From assembly GCA_947624385.1 (NCBI GenBank), contig CANQJZ010000018.1, positions 1-42,097 of the forward strand: 42,097 nt of DNA, given 5' to 3'. Below the pieces are notes generated by a model. It searched no databases and had not been told where the DNA came from. It was given only the letters and a program-made list of their open reading frames with translations. The DNA comes from an uncultured Oscillospiraceae bacterium. GTDB taxonomy: Bacteria > Bacillota > Clostridia > Oscillospirales > Oscillospiraceae. The translations under genes were made by a program, and so were the position numbers. Numbering within the stretch: the first letter of the stretch is position 1; each line of letters starts with the position of its first letter. Shown here in pieces: positions 33,361 to 38,938 of the stretch.

Positions 33361-33615
33361 TCCGGGAGCGGAAAAGACACGCGAGAGGCATTTCCGGCGC
33401 GGAAATATGGTATATAGCGTATTTCCGGCGCGGAAATACGCCACATAGGGTATTTCTGTGGCGGGAAAAGAAGCGTGCCGTTTGAGGCCCTTTTCGTGGC
33501 GCAGGGTGCCTCCTGTCTCCGGCCTATAAAGAATCATATATCCGGGTCAGAAATGCCTCACAGGGCCCTTTTCCGGGGCGGAAATACCATTTTGAGGCGA
33601 TTTCCGGGGAATCTA
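33358..33615. repeat. Array of palindromic ~31-bp repeats
   Basis: Seven or eight degenerate copies of an ATTTCCGGCGCGGAAATA-like palindrome, at about 33359, 33390, 33421, 33452, (33490), 33538, 33570 and 33600. Most are 31 bp apart, and the 13-bp intervals also resemble each other. Copies at 33390 and 33421 are identical over 18 bp. It lies in the 33269-33764 non-coding stretch between lysis genes and lipoprotein. Intervals are too short and too alike for CRISPR. Confidence 0.75.
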
Positions 33616-33670
33616 TCCGCAAAGTAAAGTAAAGTATAGTAGAGAAGAGTATAGGAGAGTATATGTATTT

Positions 33671-33733
33671 CAGCGAGCAAGGGCTCGCTGGAGCGCGAGA
33701 GCGTTTGTTTTTTTCATTTTGGCGTGGTATAAT
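33671..33733 (+). promoter_or_regulatory. Hairpin and promoter before the lipoprotein gene
   Basis: CAGCGAGC/GCTCGCTG (33671-33690) forms a hairpin. It is followed by TTGTTT (33705-33710), a 17-bp spacer and TATAAT (33728-33733). AAGGAGG and ATG 33765 come next. A purine-rich AGTA-type short repeat precedes it (33613-33664). Confidence 0.65.
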
Positions 33734-33764
33734 GCAAAAACAATACCGCAAGGAGGATGCAGTA

Positions 33765-34360
33765 ATGAAAGAGCACTCCAGACCCGGCACAGTGTCCACG
33801 CCTGGGGCACGAATCCCACGCGGGGGGGTAAATTTTTACACCCCTCATGGACAGGCACAGTAATATTCATCGTCCTTTTATGCCTCACGATATTTAGCGG
33901 GTGCGGGAGCAAGGGCGCGGGCGATGACGGAGCCGTCGGCGGACCGGCGGAGGAGATCGCAACAGCGGAGCCCTCGGTGGAAAACCGGGACGCGCTGGAG
34001 GAGGCCATTGAAGCCGCGCTCACGCCGGAGACATACAAGACCGTCTCCAAAGTGACCGTCCTGGAGCTGGACGGGAAATTCAACGTCAGCATTCGAGTGA
34101 TAGCGGCCGGAGGCTTTTTCATCCCGGACGTGGCGGAGGAGACGGCCCCCGCAGTTTTCGCCAAGGCTGAGGAGCTGGGGGTGGAGATCAACCGCTACTC
34201 GGTGGAGGAGTACACGGAGAGCAACACAGAGGGCGTTGACAACATGATAGCGTGGACGAGCACGGACGGGGAGACCGGGATATTCACTGACGGGACGAAT
34301 GGACAGGCCATTGTGAAGCCGGGAGTGACCCTGGACGGGTTGCGTGATATAGTGGGATGA
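33765..34360 (+). pseudogene. Element-encoded lipoprotein gene with a one-base frameshift at a G7 tract
   Basis: The promoter and AAGGAGG serve ATG 33765, but that frame ends after 32 codons (stop at 33863). The main frame (to 34360) has a lipoprotein signal (VIFIVLLCLTIFSGC with the Cys lipobox) and about 150 mature residues, and contains no ATG, GTG or TTG between the promoter and the signal. One extra G in the G7 run at 33822-33828 would join the two into one ORF. The mature part (ETYKTVSKVTVLELDGKFNV and on) matches no family I recognise. It could be a mutation, a sequence error or a slippage switch. Confidence 0.7.
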
Positions 34361-34371
34361 CCCAAAATGGG

Positions 34372-34409
34372 GCGGAGAGGCGCACAGGATGGCCTCTCCG
34401 CGCTTTTTT
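34372..34409 (+). terminator. Terminator after the lipoprotein gene
   Basis: GCGGAGAGGC and GCCTCTCCGC form a 10-bp stem followed by GCTTTTTT. Confidence 0.9.
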
Positions 34410-34439
34410 CGTTTTAGGCGGGCAGGGATAGCCCCGCGA

Positions 34440-34650
34440 CCGGACGCGCTCACAGCGCGATTCTCGGCCTCTCAAGGCCATAACCCCCAAAAGAAAGACC
34501 AACGGCCCATGAGGGGGTGAAGCAACGGGCCAGCGAGGGGAGGGCGGGGCAGCCGCCTCTCGGTGGTGGGGCAGCCTCCAATACCGCGGCGGGGAGCCGG
34601 AGGGGGTGCGAATAGGACAGCACCGCCGCCGGCCGCTGGGCGCGGAATCT
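34440..34650 (+). ncRNA. Possible structured RNA or long leader
   Basis: A 250-bp gap with no credible ORF. It has two tight hairpins (CGCGCT-CAC-AGCGCG at 34445-34459; GGCCT-CTCA-AGGCC at 34466-34479). ACCCCC (34483-34488) can pair with GGGGGT (34513-34518) while GGCCC (34504-34508) pairs with GGGCC (34527-34531), an H-type pseudoknot arrangement. It precedes a small gene at 34664. The region is GC-rich, so chance pairing is a real possibility. Confidence 0.3.
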
Positions 34651-34663
34651 TTAGGAGGCATAT

Positions 34664-34864
34664 ATGCTGTACGACATCCCCATGGAGGACCGCCCGGAGG
34701 CCCCGGAGATCGCACGGGCGGAGGAGACGTTGAGCGAGCTGCTCAAGAGAGTGGAGGACCCGGACCTCCGGGAGGAGATCGACCGGGCAAGCGGCCGCGT
34801 GGGGTATCTCCGCCGGGCGGAGGGATATGCGGCGGGCATCCTCGCCGCGCTGGAGGACAGATAA
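34664..34864 (+). CDS. Small acidic hypothetical protein
   Basis: 66 residues from ATG 34664 behind TTTAGGAGG. Charged and helical (ARAEETLSELLKRVEDPDLR), no membrane helix, no recognised domain. It is followed directly by a strong terminator and converges with the minus-strand operon. It may be expressed from the upstream structured leader. Confidence 0.6.
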   Translation: MLYDIPMEDRPEAPEIARAEETLSELLKRVEDPDLREEIDRASGRVGYLRRAEGYAAGILAALEDR

Positions 34865-34871
34865 AAGCGGA

Positions 34872-34898
34872 GGGGCCCGGCATCACGCCGGGCCCCTT
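34872..34898. terminator. Convergent terminator at the end of both transcripts
   Basis: GGGGCCCGGC-ATCAC-GCCGGGCCCC followed by TT. It separates the plus-strand 66-residue gene from the end of the minus-strand operon. Confidence 0.8.
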
Positions 34899-34921
34899 AA
34901 CGTCGCCGCGCCGGAGCGGGC

Positions 34922-35371
34922 TCACGCATCCATATATCGCCAGAGGTAGCCGCCGCAAGAGGGTATCTTTCCCTTGCAGGCTTTTCCGATGGCGCTGTCA
35001 TCAAGGCCGTTCTCACGGGCTGCTGCGGAGAGGCTTTTATACTCGGCCAGCACTCGCCCGGTGCCGCGCTCTATCTTGCAGACGGGAGCTGGGGTGGAGC
35101 CACGGTACTGGCTGGGGGAATAGGTCTGGCCGGTGAGAGGGCGCGTCCTCCTGTTCCAGGCGGCCCCGGCCACGGCCCCGCCGAAAAGAAAGCCCTGGAG
35201 CTCATAGGCGCGGGCCAGCTTGCCGATGATGGCGTCGGCCCGGTCCCGGAGGTCCTTGGAGAGGGAGGCCAGCAAGGGGGCCAGCTCCTCCTCGGCAACC
35301 TGCACGTCGGAGATACCGATATGCAGGGCGTCATCGTTCTCGTTCATCTCGTACAACGCTTTGTAGATCAT
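34922..35371 (-). CDS. Hypothetical protein with C-terminal NUMOD1-like DNA-binding module
   Basis: 149 residues. The N-terminal ~95 are acidic and helical with no match I recognise. The last ~55 (VCKIERGTGRVLAEYKSLSA, AARENGLDDSAIGKACKGK, then GGYLWRYMDA) resemble the NUMOD1/IENR module usually attached to homing endonucleases. No GIY-YIG or HNH nuclease motif is present, so it may be a DNA-binding protein or adaptor. It is the last gene of the seven-gene minus-strand operon. Confidence 0.6.
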   Translation of the reverse strand: MIYKALYEMNENDDALHIGISDVQVAEEELAPLLASLSKDLRDRADAIIGKLARAYELQGFLFGGAVAGAAWNRRTRPLTGQTYSPSQYRGSTPAPVCKIERGTGRVLAEYKSLSAAARENGLDDSAIGKACKGKIPSCGGYLWRYMDA

Positions 35372-35383
35372 AGCGGACCCCTT

Positions 35384-36148
35384 TCAGCACCCGTACCGGC
35401 CAAGAGGGGTCTCGGTAAGGGAGGAGACCCAATCAGCCAGGCGGTCGCCCGCATCCGTGCGGACGGTCCAGTGGCGGTTACGCCCGATGAAGTGCCGGAG
35501 CAGGTGGAGCAGGCCGGGGTCATTTTCATCGACCCATACCTGCAGGGTGGGGTAATCCACGGTGCCAAGAGAGTGGGGGAGCGTCCGGGCGGAGGAGGGG
35601 AGCTCGCGGTCAGCGGCCAGCTCACGCCGCTCCAGCTCCTCGAAATGCCGCTTGACCTCCTCGCGCCGGGAGACGGCCTCCGGGTCGAAGTTAAACTCGT
35701 CGCCGTAGTAGTAACAGTCCGTCCCCTTTTTTAGGCCCTGGCGGGCGCTCTTAAAGACCCGGTAGCCGCCAAGATCGGGGAGGACCTTTATGGCGTCAAA
35801 GCTCGCGCCGTAGCCGTTCACCACCTGCAGGATGCCGCGCTCGGTCCATTCAAAGGTCCGGGAGCGCGGGACCTTATCGTAGAGGTCACTTCCCAAGAGG
35901 GAATGGCGGTTCTCGTCGTCGTTGTCATCATCGTCGGTGATGCGGAAAGCGGCCACGATGAAGCCCGTGTACTTCCACTTATAGAGCTCCTCGGAGCAGT
36001 GCTTGGTCCTCTCGGAGCCGTGGAGCTCCAGATAGATGGGGGAGCCGTCGTCCAAGTGAAAGGCGGCGCGGATGCGACAGTTACCCACCGTCGCCCGGCT
36101 GATGTCGGCGCCGCTCCAGCCGGCACCCTCGAAGTACAGAGTTTTCAT
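35384..36148 (-). CDS. Conserved hypothetical protein of mobile elements
   Basis: 254 residues from ATG 36148, whose ATGA overlaps the upstream stop. It begins KTLYFEGAGWSGADISRATV and has a dense acidic segment (ITDDDDNDDENRHS), followed by a beta-rich core and VDENDPGLLHLLRHF near the end. I recall similar proteins on gut Firmicutes integrative elements, always uncharacterised. No catalytic motif or membrane helix is visible. Confidence 0.65.
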   Translation of the reverse strand: MKTLYFEGAGWSGADISRATVGNCRIRAAFHLDDGSPIYLELHGSERTKHCSEELYKWKYTGFIVAAFRITDDDDNDDENRHSLLGSDLYDKVPRSRTFEWTERGILQVVNGYGASFDAIKVLPDLGGYRVFKSARQGLKKGTDCYYYGDEFNFDPEAVSRREEVKRHFEELERRELAADRELPSSARTLPHSLGTVDYPTLQVWVDENDPGLLHLLRHFIGRNRHWTVRTDAGDRLADWVSSLTETPLGRYGC

Positions 36149-36747
36149 ATCCCAATCTCCTTTCTGGCATCCATCGCCCGGAGCTCCAGGCGGGAGGGGT
36201 GCTCCACCGCATTGCGGGTGATGCTCTTGAAGCAGTACCCGCAGAATTTCCAAAGGCCATCTTCCTCCGGGATTCGGCTGAACGTCACATAGGTCGGGAG
36301 GTATTGCCCGGTGCCGTTGTTCTCATGGCTGAACGGCTCGCCAATCTGTGTGCAAGAGGACCAAAGCAGGGTGGGCGGGAGAGCGTTCACAAGATCGTCC
36401 ACCACGTCCCCCGTCACCTTGTCGCCGGGGGAGAAGTAGTCCTCGAAGTTGAGGCCGGAGCTCCTCCAGCCGGAGAGGGTCTTGACCGTCTCCTTGGAGC
36501 GGAGCCTCTCGCGGGACTTCTCCAGGAAGTCGAGGACGGCTATGTACTGGAGCGGGTCCAGCTTCACGTCATCGCCATCCCCGCAGGGAAAGACGCGGAC
36601 ATCGGACAAGAGGAGCTGCGCCTGCATGACGGCGGTGGTGACGTAGCGCCCGGAGGCGTCCCGGAGCTCCATTTCAACCGTCTCCGGGAGATCGCCGGAG
36701 GCGTGGTAGTAAATGAGCTTGGGATTGAGAGAGGCGAGGCTCTTCAC
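36145..36747 (-). CDS. Conserved hypothetical protein of mobile elements
   Basis: 200 residues from GTG 36747, which overlaps the previous stop (GTGA). It starts KSLASLNPKLIYYHASGDLP and contains VKTLSGWRSSGLNFEDYFSP. Two pairs of cysteines near the C-terminus (SSCTQ and CGYCF) could form a metal site. Unknown function. The tight coupling with both neighbours suggests a shared complex or pathway. Confidence 0.65.
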   Translation of the reverse strand: MKSLASLNPKLIYYHASGDLPETVEMELRDASGRYVTTAVMQAQLLLSDVRVFPCGDGDDVKLDPLQYIAVLDFLEKSRERLRSKETVKTLSGWRSSGLNFEDYFSPGDKVTGDVVDDLVNALPPTLLWSSCTQIGEPFSHENNGTGQYLPTYVTFSRIPEEDGLWKFCGYCFKSITRNAVEHPSRLELRAMDARKEIGI

Positions 36748-37106
36748 TGCTGTTCATCTCCTTTCATTTCAGAGGCGAGGGTCAGCTCGTCAATGAACGT
36801 GCTTGTCTCGGTGCCGTCGGAAAAACGGACCTGATACATGGGGCCGGTCTCAAAGAGGTCAGCCTCTTCATCGGTGAGAGGGCGGAGCACGGTGCAGGTG
36901 AGCTCTCCGGGAACCAGCTCGTAGGAGCTGATGTCAGAGGGGGAGAGGGGCTTCTCGTACTCGACGTAGCCCCAGGCGGGCCGGTCTATCGCTCTGGTGT
37001 AGACCCTGCTGCAGAAGCCCTTGACCTCCAGGACCTTGTTCTCCGCCGGCCGGGGGTAGGCCCCCGGCGCGGGCGGACGCTGCGTGCTGTAATACCTGAT
37101 TCCCAT
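36744..37106 (-). CDS. Conserved hypothetical protein of mobile elements
   Basis: 120 residues. ATG 37106 is chosen because GGAGGAG lies six bases upstream; GTG 37112 is the alternative. It starts GIRYYSTQRPPAPGAYPRPA and has a YVEYEKPLSPSDISSYELVP segment, with an acidic end. Proteins of this kind are frequent on Firmicutes conjugative elements, as recalled, but have no known role. Coupled to the genes on both sides. Confidence 0.65.
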   Translation of the reverse strand: MGIRYYSTQRPPAPGAYPRPAENKVLEVKGFCSRVYTRAIDRPAWGYVEYEKPLSPSDISSYELVPGELTCTVLRPLTDEEADLFETGPMYQVRFSDGTETSTFIDELTLASEMKGDEQQ

Positions 37107-37108
37107 AT

Positions 37109-37282
37109 TCACTCCTCCAATTCGGTGTAGATTTCCCCGTCCACCAGGACGGCCGCGTAGGCCACCAGGCCCGCGTAGAACTCTGCCTCTGCGAGGCCCT
37201 CGATGTCATCCAGGGTCATGTCCGGGCCCGCGGTGCGGACCCTCTCGGAGCCGTCAAGGCCCCGCGTCTTGAGCTGTATCAT
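37109..37282 (-). CDS. Small hypothetical protein
   Basis: 57 residues, read directly: IQLKTRGLDGSERVRTAGPD, then LDDIEGLAEAEFYAGLVAYA. ATG 37282 has TGGAGGCAG upstream, and its stop touches the next start. No recognised domain. The position inside a tightly packed operon supports it as a real gene. Confidence 0.55.
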   Translation of the reverse strand: MIQLKTRGLDGSERVRTAGPDMTLDDIEGLAEAEFYAGLVAYAAVLVDGEIYTELEE

Positions 37283-37297
37283 CTCTGCTGCCTCCAG

Positions 37298-37591
37298 TTA
37301 GAAGTTGCCCGGGTAGATGACGCTCCGGTCGTGAAGGGCGTCGAGCCAGAGGCGGGTCCGGGCCATGTCCCCGCGGTCGAGGTGGATGCTGCTCATGGCC
37401 GTGGCGATGGCGTACCAGCAGTATTCCTCCTGCGCCCCCGGCGTCACCGTCTTGCGGAGCTCGACCTTGGTGGAGACCCCCTCGTAGCGGACGGTCAGGT
37501 GGTACTTGCTGTTGTCCTCCTTGACGTTGAGGACCTCCAGCTCGAACGGGAGTGTCTTGCGGACCTCCTCGAAAACATCAAGCATCGTCAT
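37298..37591 (-). CDS. Hypothetical protein
   Basis: 97 residues from ATG 37591 behind GAAAGGAG. A longer in-frame form could begin at ATG 37672, but that ATG lies inside the parS-like site and has no ribosome site. Sequence TMLDVFEEVRKTLPFELEVL then YHLTVRYEGVSTKVELRKTV suggests a small alpha/beta protein. Unknown function. Confidence 0.6.
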   Translation of the reverse strand: MTMLDVFEEVRKTLPFELEVLNVKEDNSKYHLTVRYEGVSTKVELRKTVTPGAQEEYCWYAIATAMSSIHLDRGDMARTRLWLDALHDRSVIYPGNF

Positions 37592-37655
37592 AGCGTTCTC
37601 CTTTCTCCCCGTGCGGCCGGTAGGGCAGCTTGTTGCCGCGTTTTGGGGCTGAGAT

Positions 37656-37671
37656 TGTTTCATGTGAAACA
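37656..37671. promoter_or_regulatory. parS-like ParB-binding site
   Basis: TGTTTCATGTGAAACA differs at one position from the Firmicutes parS palindrome TGTTTCACGTGAAACA. It lies in the 37592-37732 intercistronic stretch. Confidence 0.6.
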
Positions 37672-37697
37672 TTTTAGCCCCCTTTCGGGTCCCAGAA

Positions 37698-37714
37698 GGG
37701 TAAAATTTTTACCC
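37698..37714. promoter_or_regulatory. AT-core palindrome, possible operator
   Basis: GGGTAAAATTTTTACCC, a perfect 8-bp inverted repeat around one base. A similar GGGTAAATTTTTACACCC lies at the lipoprotein frameshift (33826-33843). Confidence 0.45.
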
Positions 37715-37732
37715 CTAATTTTGAAGTCCTCC

Positions 37733-37936
37733 TTATCGTGTGTAACCGTGGGTGCAGAAGCTGCCGTTTCCCGCGAGAAGATTCTTGATGTAGTTCTTAT
37801 TGGTGCTGCCGTCGAGGATTCTCTGGTAGTCCGTGTCGCTAATCTCAACCGTGTCGTGGTCCGTTGTTGTCCAGCTCTCTATGCCGTACCGCTCAATCAT
37901 GTTCCAGGTGTCGATGATGTTCCGAAGCTCTTTCAT
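37733..37936 (-). CDS. Small hypothetical protein, first gene of the minus-strand operon
   Basis: 67 residues from ATG 37936 behind AAGGAGG. It reads KELRNIIDTWNMIERYGIES and on to NKNYIKNLLAGNGS. The same leader, AAGGAGGACTTCAAAA, is repeated directly after its stop codon (37719-37734). No known family. It lies about 150 bp downstream of the operator-containing promoter. Confidence 0.6.
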   Translation of the reverse strand: MKELRNIIDTWNMIERYGIESWTTTDHDTVEISDTDYQRILDGSTNKNYIKNLLAGNGSFCTHGYTR

Positions 37937-38088
37937 TTTTGAAGTCCTCCTTTTTGTAGGCTCTTGGGAGGAAGGTTGCCGTTCGTGCTCGCCGTTACCG
38001 CCCGCCGCCATCCCTGGGATTTCCCCGCTTCCGACCGGCTTTCACTGTCGCTTTCCTGTTTTATCCTCGCTCCCTTGAGCTTGACCTC

Positions 38089-38117
38089 ATTATAGCCCCT
38101 AAAAGGGGCAATGTCAA
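38089..38117 (-). promoter_or_regulatory. Operon promoter with GCCCC-N5-GGGGC operator
   Basis: On the minus strand TTGACA (38117-38112), 17-bp spacer and TATAAT (38094-38089). The spacer holds GCCCCTAAAAGGGGC (38095-38109), the same palindrome type as at 29326-29340, and the -35/spacer start matches the rightward promoter at 29286. Repressor control is inferred. Confidence 0.8.
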
Positions 38118-38209
38118 GTAAAATTTTTGGCATTTGGCCCGTTTTGGGTCATTTTTTTGGAAATTTTTTTGTGCAGACCGTCCAGAGCCTGGTCTGCGGG
38201 CGTTTCTCG

Positions 38210-38238
38210 TTGACGGGGGACCAGGGCGGGGGTAAAAT
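38210..38238 (+). promoter_or_regulatory. Element-borne promoter driving the rebuilt response regulator
   Basis: TTGACG (38210-38215), 17-bp G-rich spacer and TAAAAT (38233-38238), then GGAGGGGAGG and GTG 38254. It lies inside the element. Confidence 0.8.
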
Positions 38239-38253
38239 ATCCCCGGAGGGGAG

Positions 38254-38934
38254 GTGGCGCTGATTTATAAAATATTCATTGTAGAGGACGACCGGGCGCT
38301 GGCAGAGATCATGGGCCGGCAGATCGAGAGCTGGGGCCATGAGGTGAGGCTCGCAAAAGACTTCCGGCGGGTGCTGGAGGAGTTCCTGGAATACGACCCG
38401 CACCTCGTTTTGCTGGACATAAATTTGCCGCATCGTGTTGGGTATCACTGGTGCAGTGAGATACGGCGGGTGTCCAGCGTACCGGTGGTGTTCATATCCT
38501 CCGCGTCGGACAACATGAACATCGTCATGGCCATGACCATGGGCGGGGACGATTTTCTGCCCAAGCCCGTGGACCTGCAGGTGATGACGGCCAAGCTCCA
38601 GGCGGTGCTGCGCAGGGCCTACGACATGGGCGGGAAGATACCCGTGCTGGAGCATAACGGCGCGGTGCTGAACCTGAACGACGCCAGCCTGAGCTATGAT
38701 GGCAAGCGGGTGGAGCTGACAAAAAACGAGTTTCGCATTTTGCAGACCCTGCTGGAAAACAAGGGCAAGGTGGTCAGCCGGGACACGCTCATGACCCGGC
38801 TGTGGCAAATGGACGCCTACGTGGAGGAAAATACCCTGACCGTGAACGTGACGCGCCTGCGGCGCAAGCTGGAGGATGCCGGGCTGCGGGACTTTATCGC
38901 CACGCGGGTGGGCTCCGGCTACATCGTGGGGTGA
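38254..38934 (+). CDS. OmpR-type response regulator, hybrid of element 5' part and host 3' part
   Basis: 226 residues. The receiver domain (1-120) has VEDD, phospho-Asp in LLDINLP and the Lys in LPKPVDLQ. The C-terminal winged helix (130-226) shows LTKNEFRILQTLLENKGKVV and RLRRKLEDAGL. Residues 1-67 come from the element (up to GYHWC at 38453), the rest from the chromosome. GTG 38254 has GGGGAGG upstream. It pairs with the BceS-like kinase 4 bp downstream. The family often senses peptide antibiotics or wall stress. The hybrid N-terminus differs from the native one at 17 of 64 positions, so partner specificity may differ. Confidence 0.92.
   Translation: MALIYKIFIVEDDRALAEIMGRQIESWGHEVRLAKDFRRVLEEFLEYDPHLVLLDINLPHRVGYHWCSEIRRVSSVPVVFISSASDNMNIVMAMTMGGDDFLPKPVDLQVMTAKLQAVLRRAYDMGGKIPVLEHNGAVLNLNDASLSYDGKRVELTKNEFRILQTLLENKGKVVSRDTLMTRLWQMDAYVEENTLTVNVTRLRRKLEDAGLRDFIATRVGSGYIVG
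38443..38453 (+). other. attR core of the integrated element
   Basis: TATCACTGGTG, identical to 26919-26929. Left of it is the element's replacement 5' gene part, right of it the native 3' part. Confidence 0.85.
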
Positions 38935-38938
38935 GCGC

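Larger units (their letters stand above)
26919..38453. mobile_element. 11.5-kb serine-recombinase element (deleted prophage) inside a response-regulator gene
   Basis: It is bounded by an 11-bp identity that splits and restores a host gene. Contents: integrase, CI-like repressor, HTH genes, truncated reverse transcriptase, a tail-associated protein, small late genes, holin, endolysin, a frameshifted lipoprotein, and a minus-strand operon of unknown genes. Head, terminase, tail-tube and replication genes are missing, and a fusion at about 29790 marks where they were probably lost. Its operators at both ends share one sequence. It could be a decayed prophage or a satellite-like element that keeps itself by repairing its target gene. 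Confidence 0.88.

Noticed and set aside
33358-33615. CRISPR array
   Set aside because: Intervals of about 13 bp are too short and resemble each other, and no cas genes are present.
26975-38453. Integrative conjugative element
   Set aside because: No relaxase, coupling protein or type IV secretion genes; the gene set is phage-like (repressor switch, holin, endolysin).
26739-38934. Two independent paralogous response regulators
   Set aside because: The first copy stops exactly at the 11-bp att core, and the second changes origin at the same core next to the kinase, so a split gene explains the data better.
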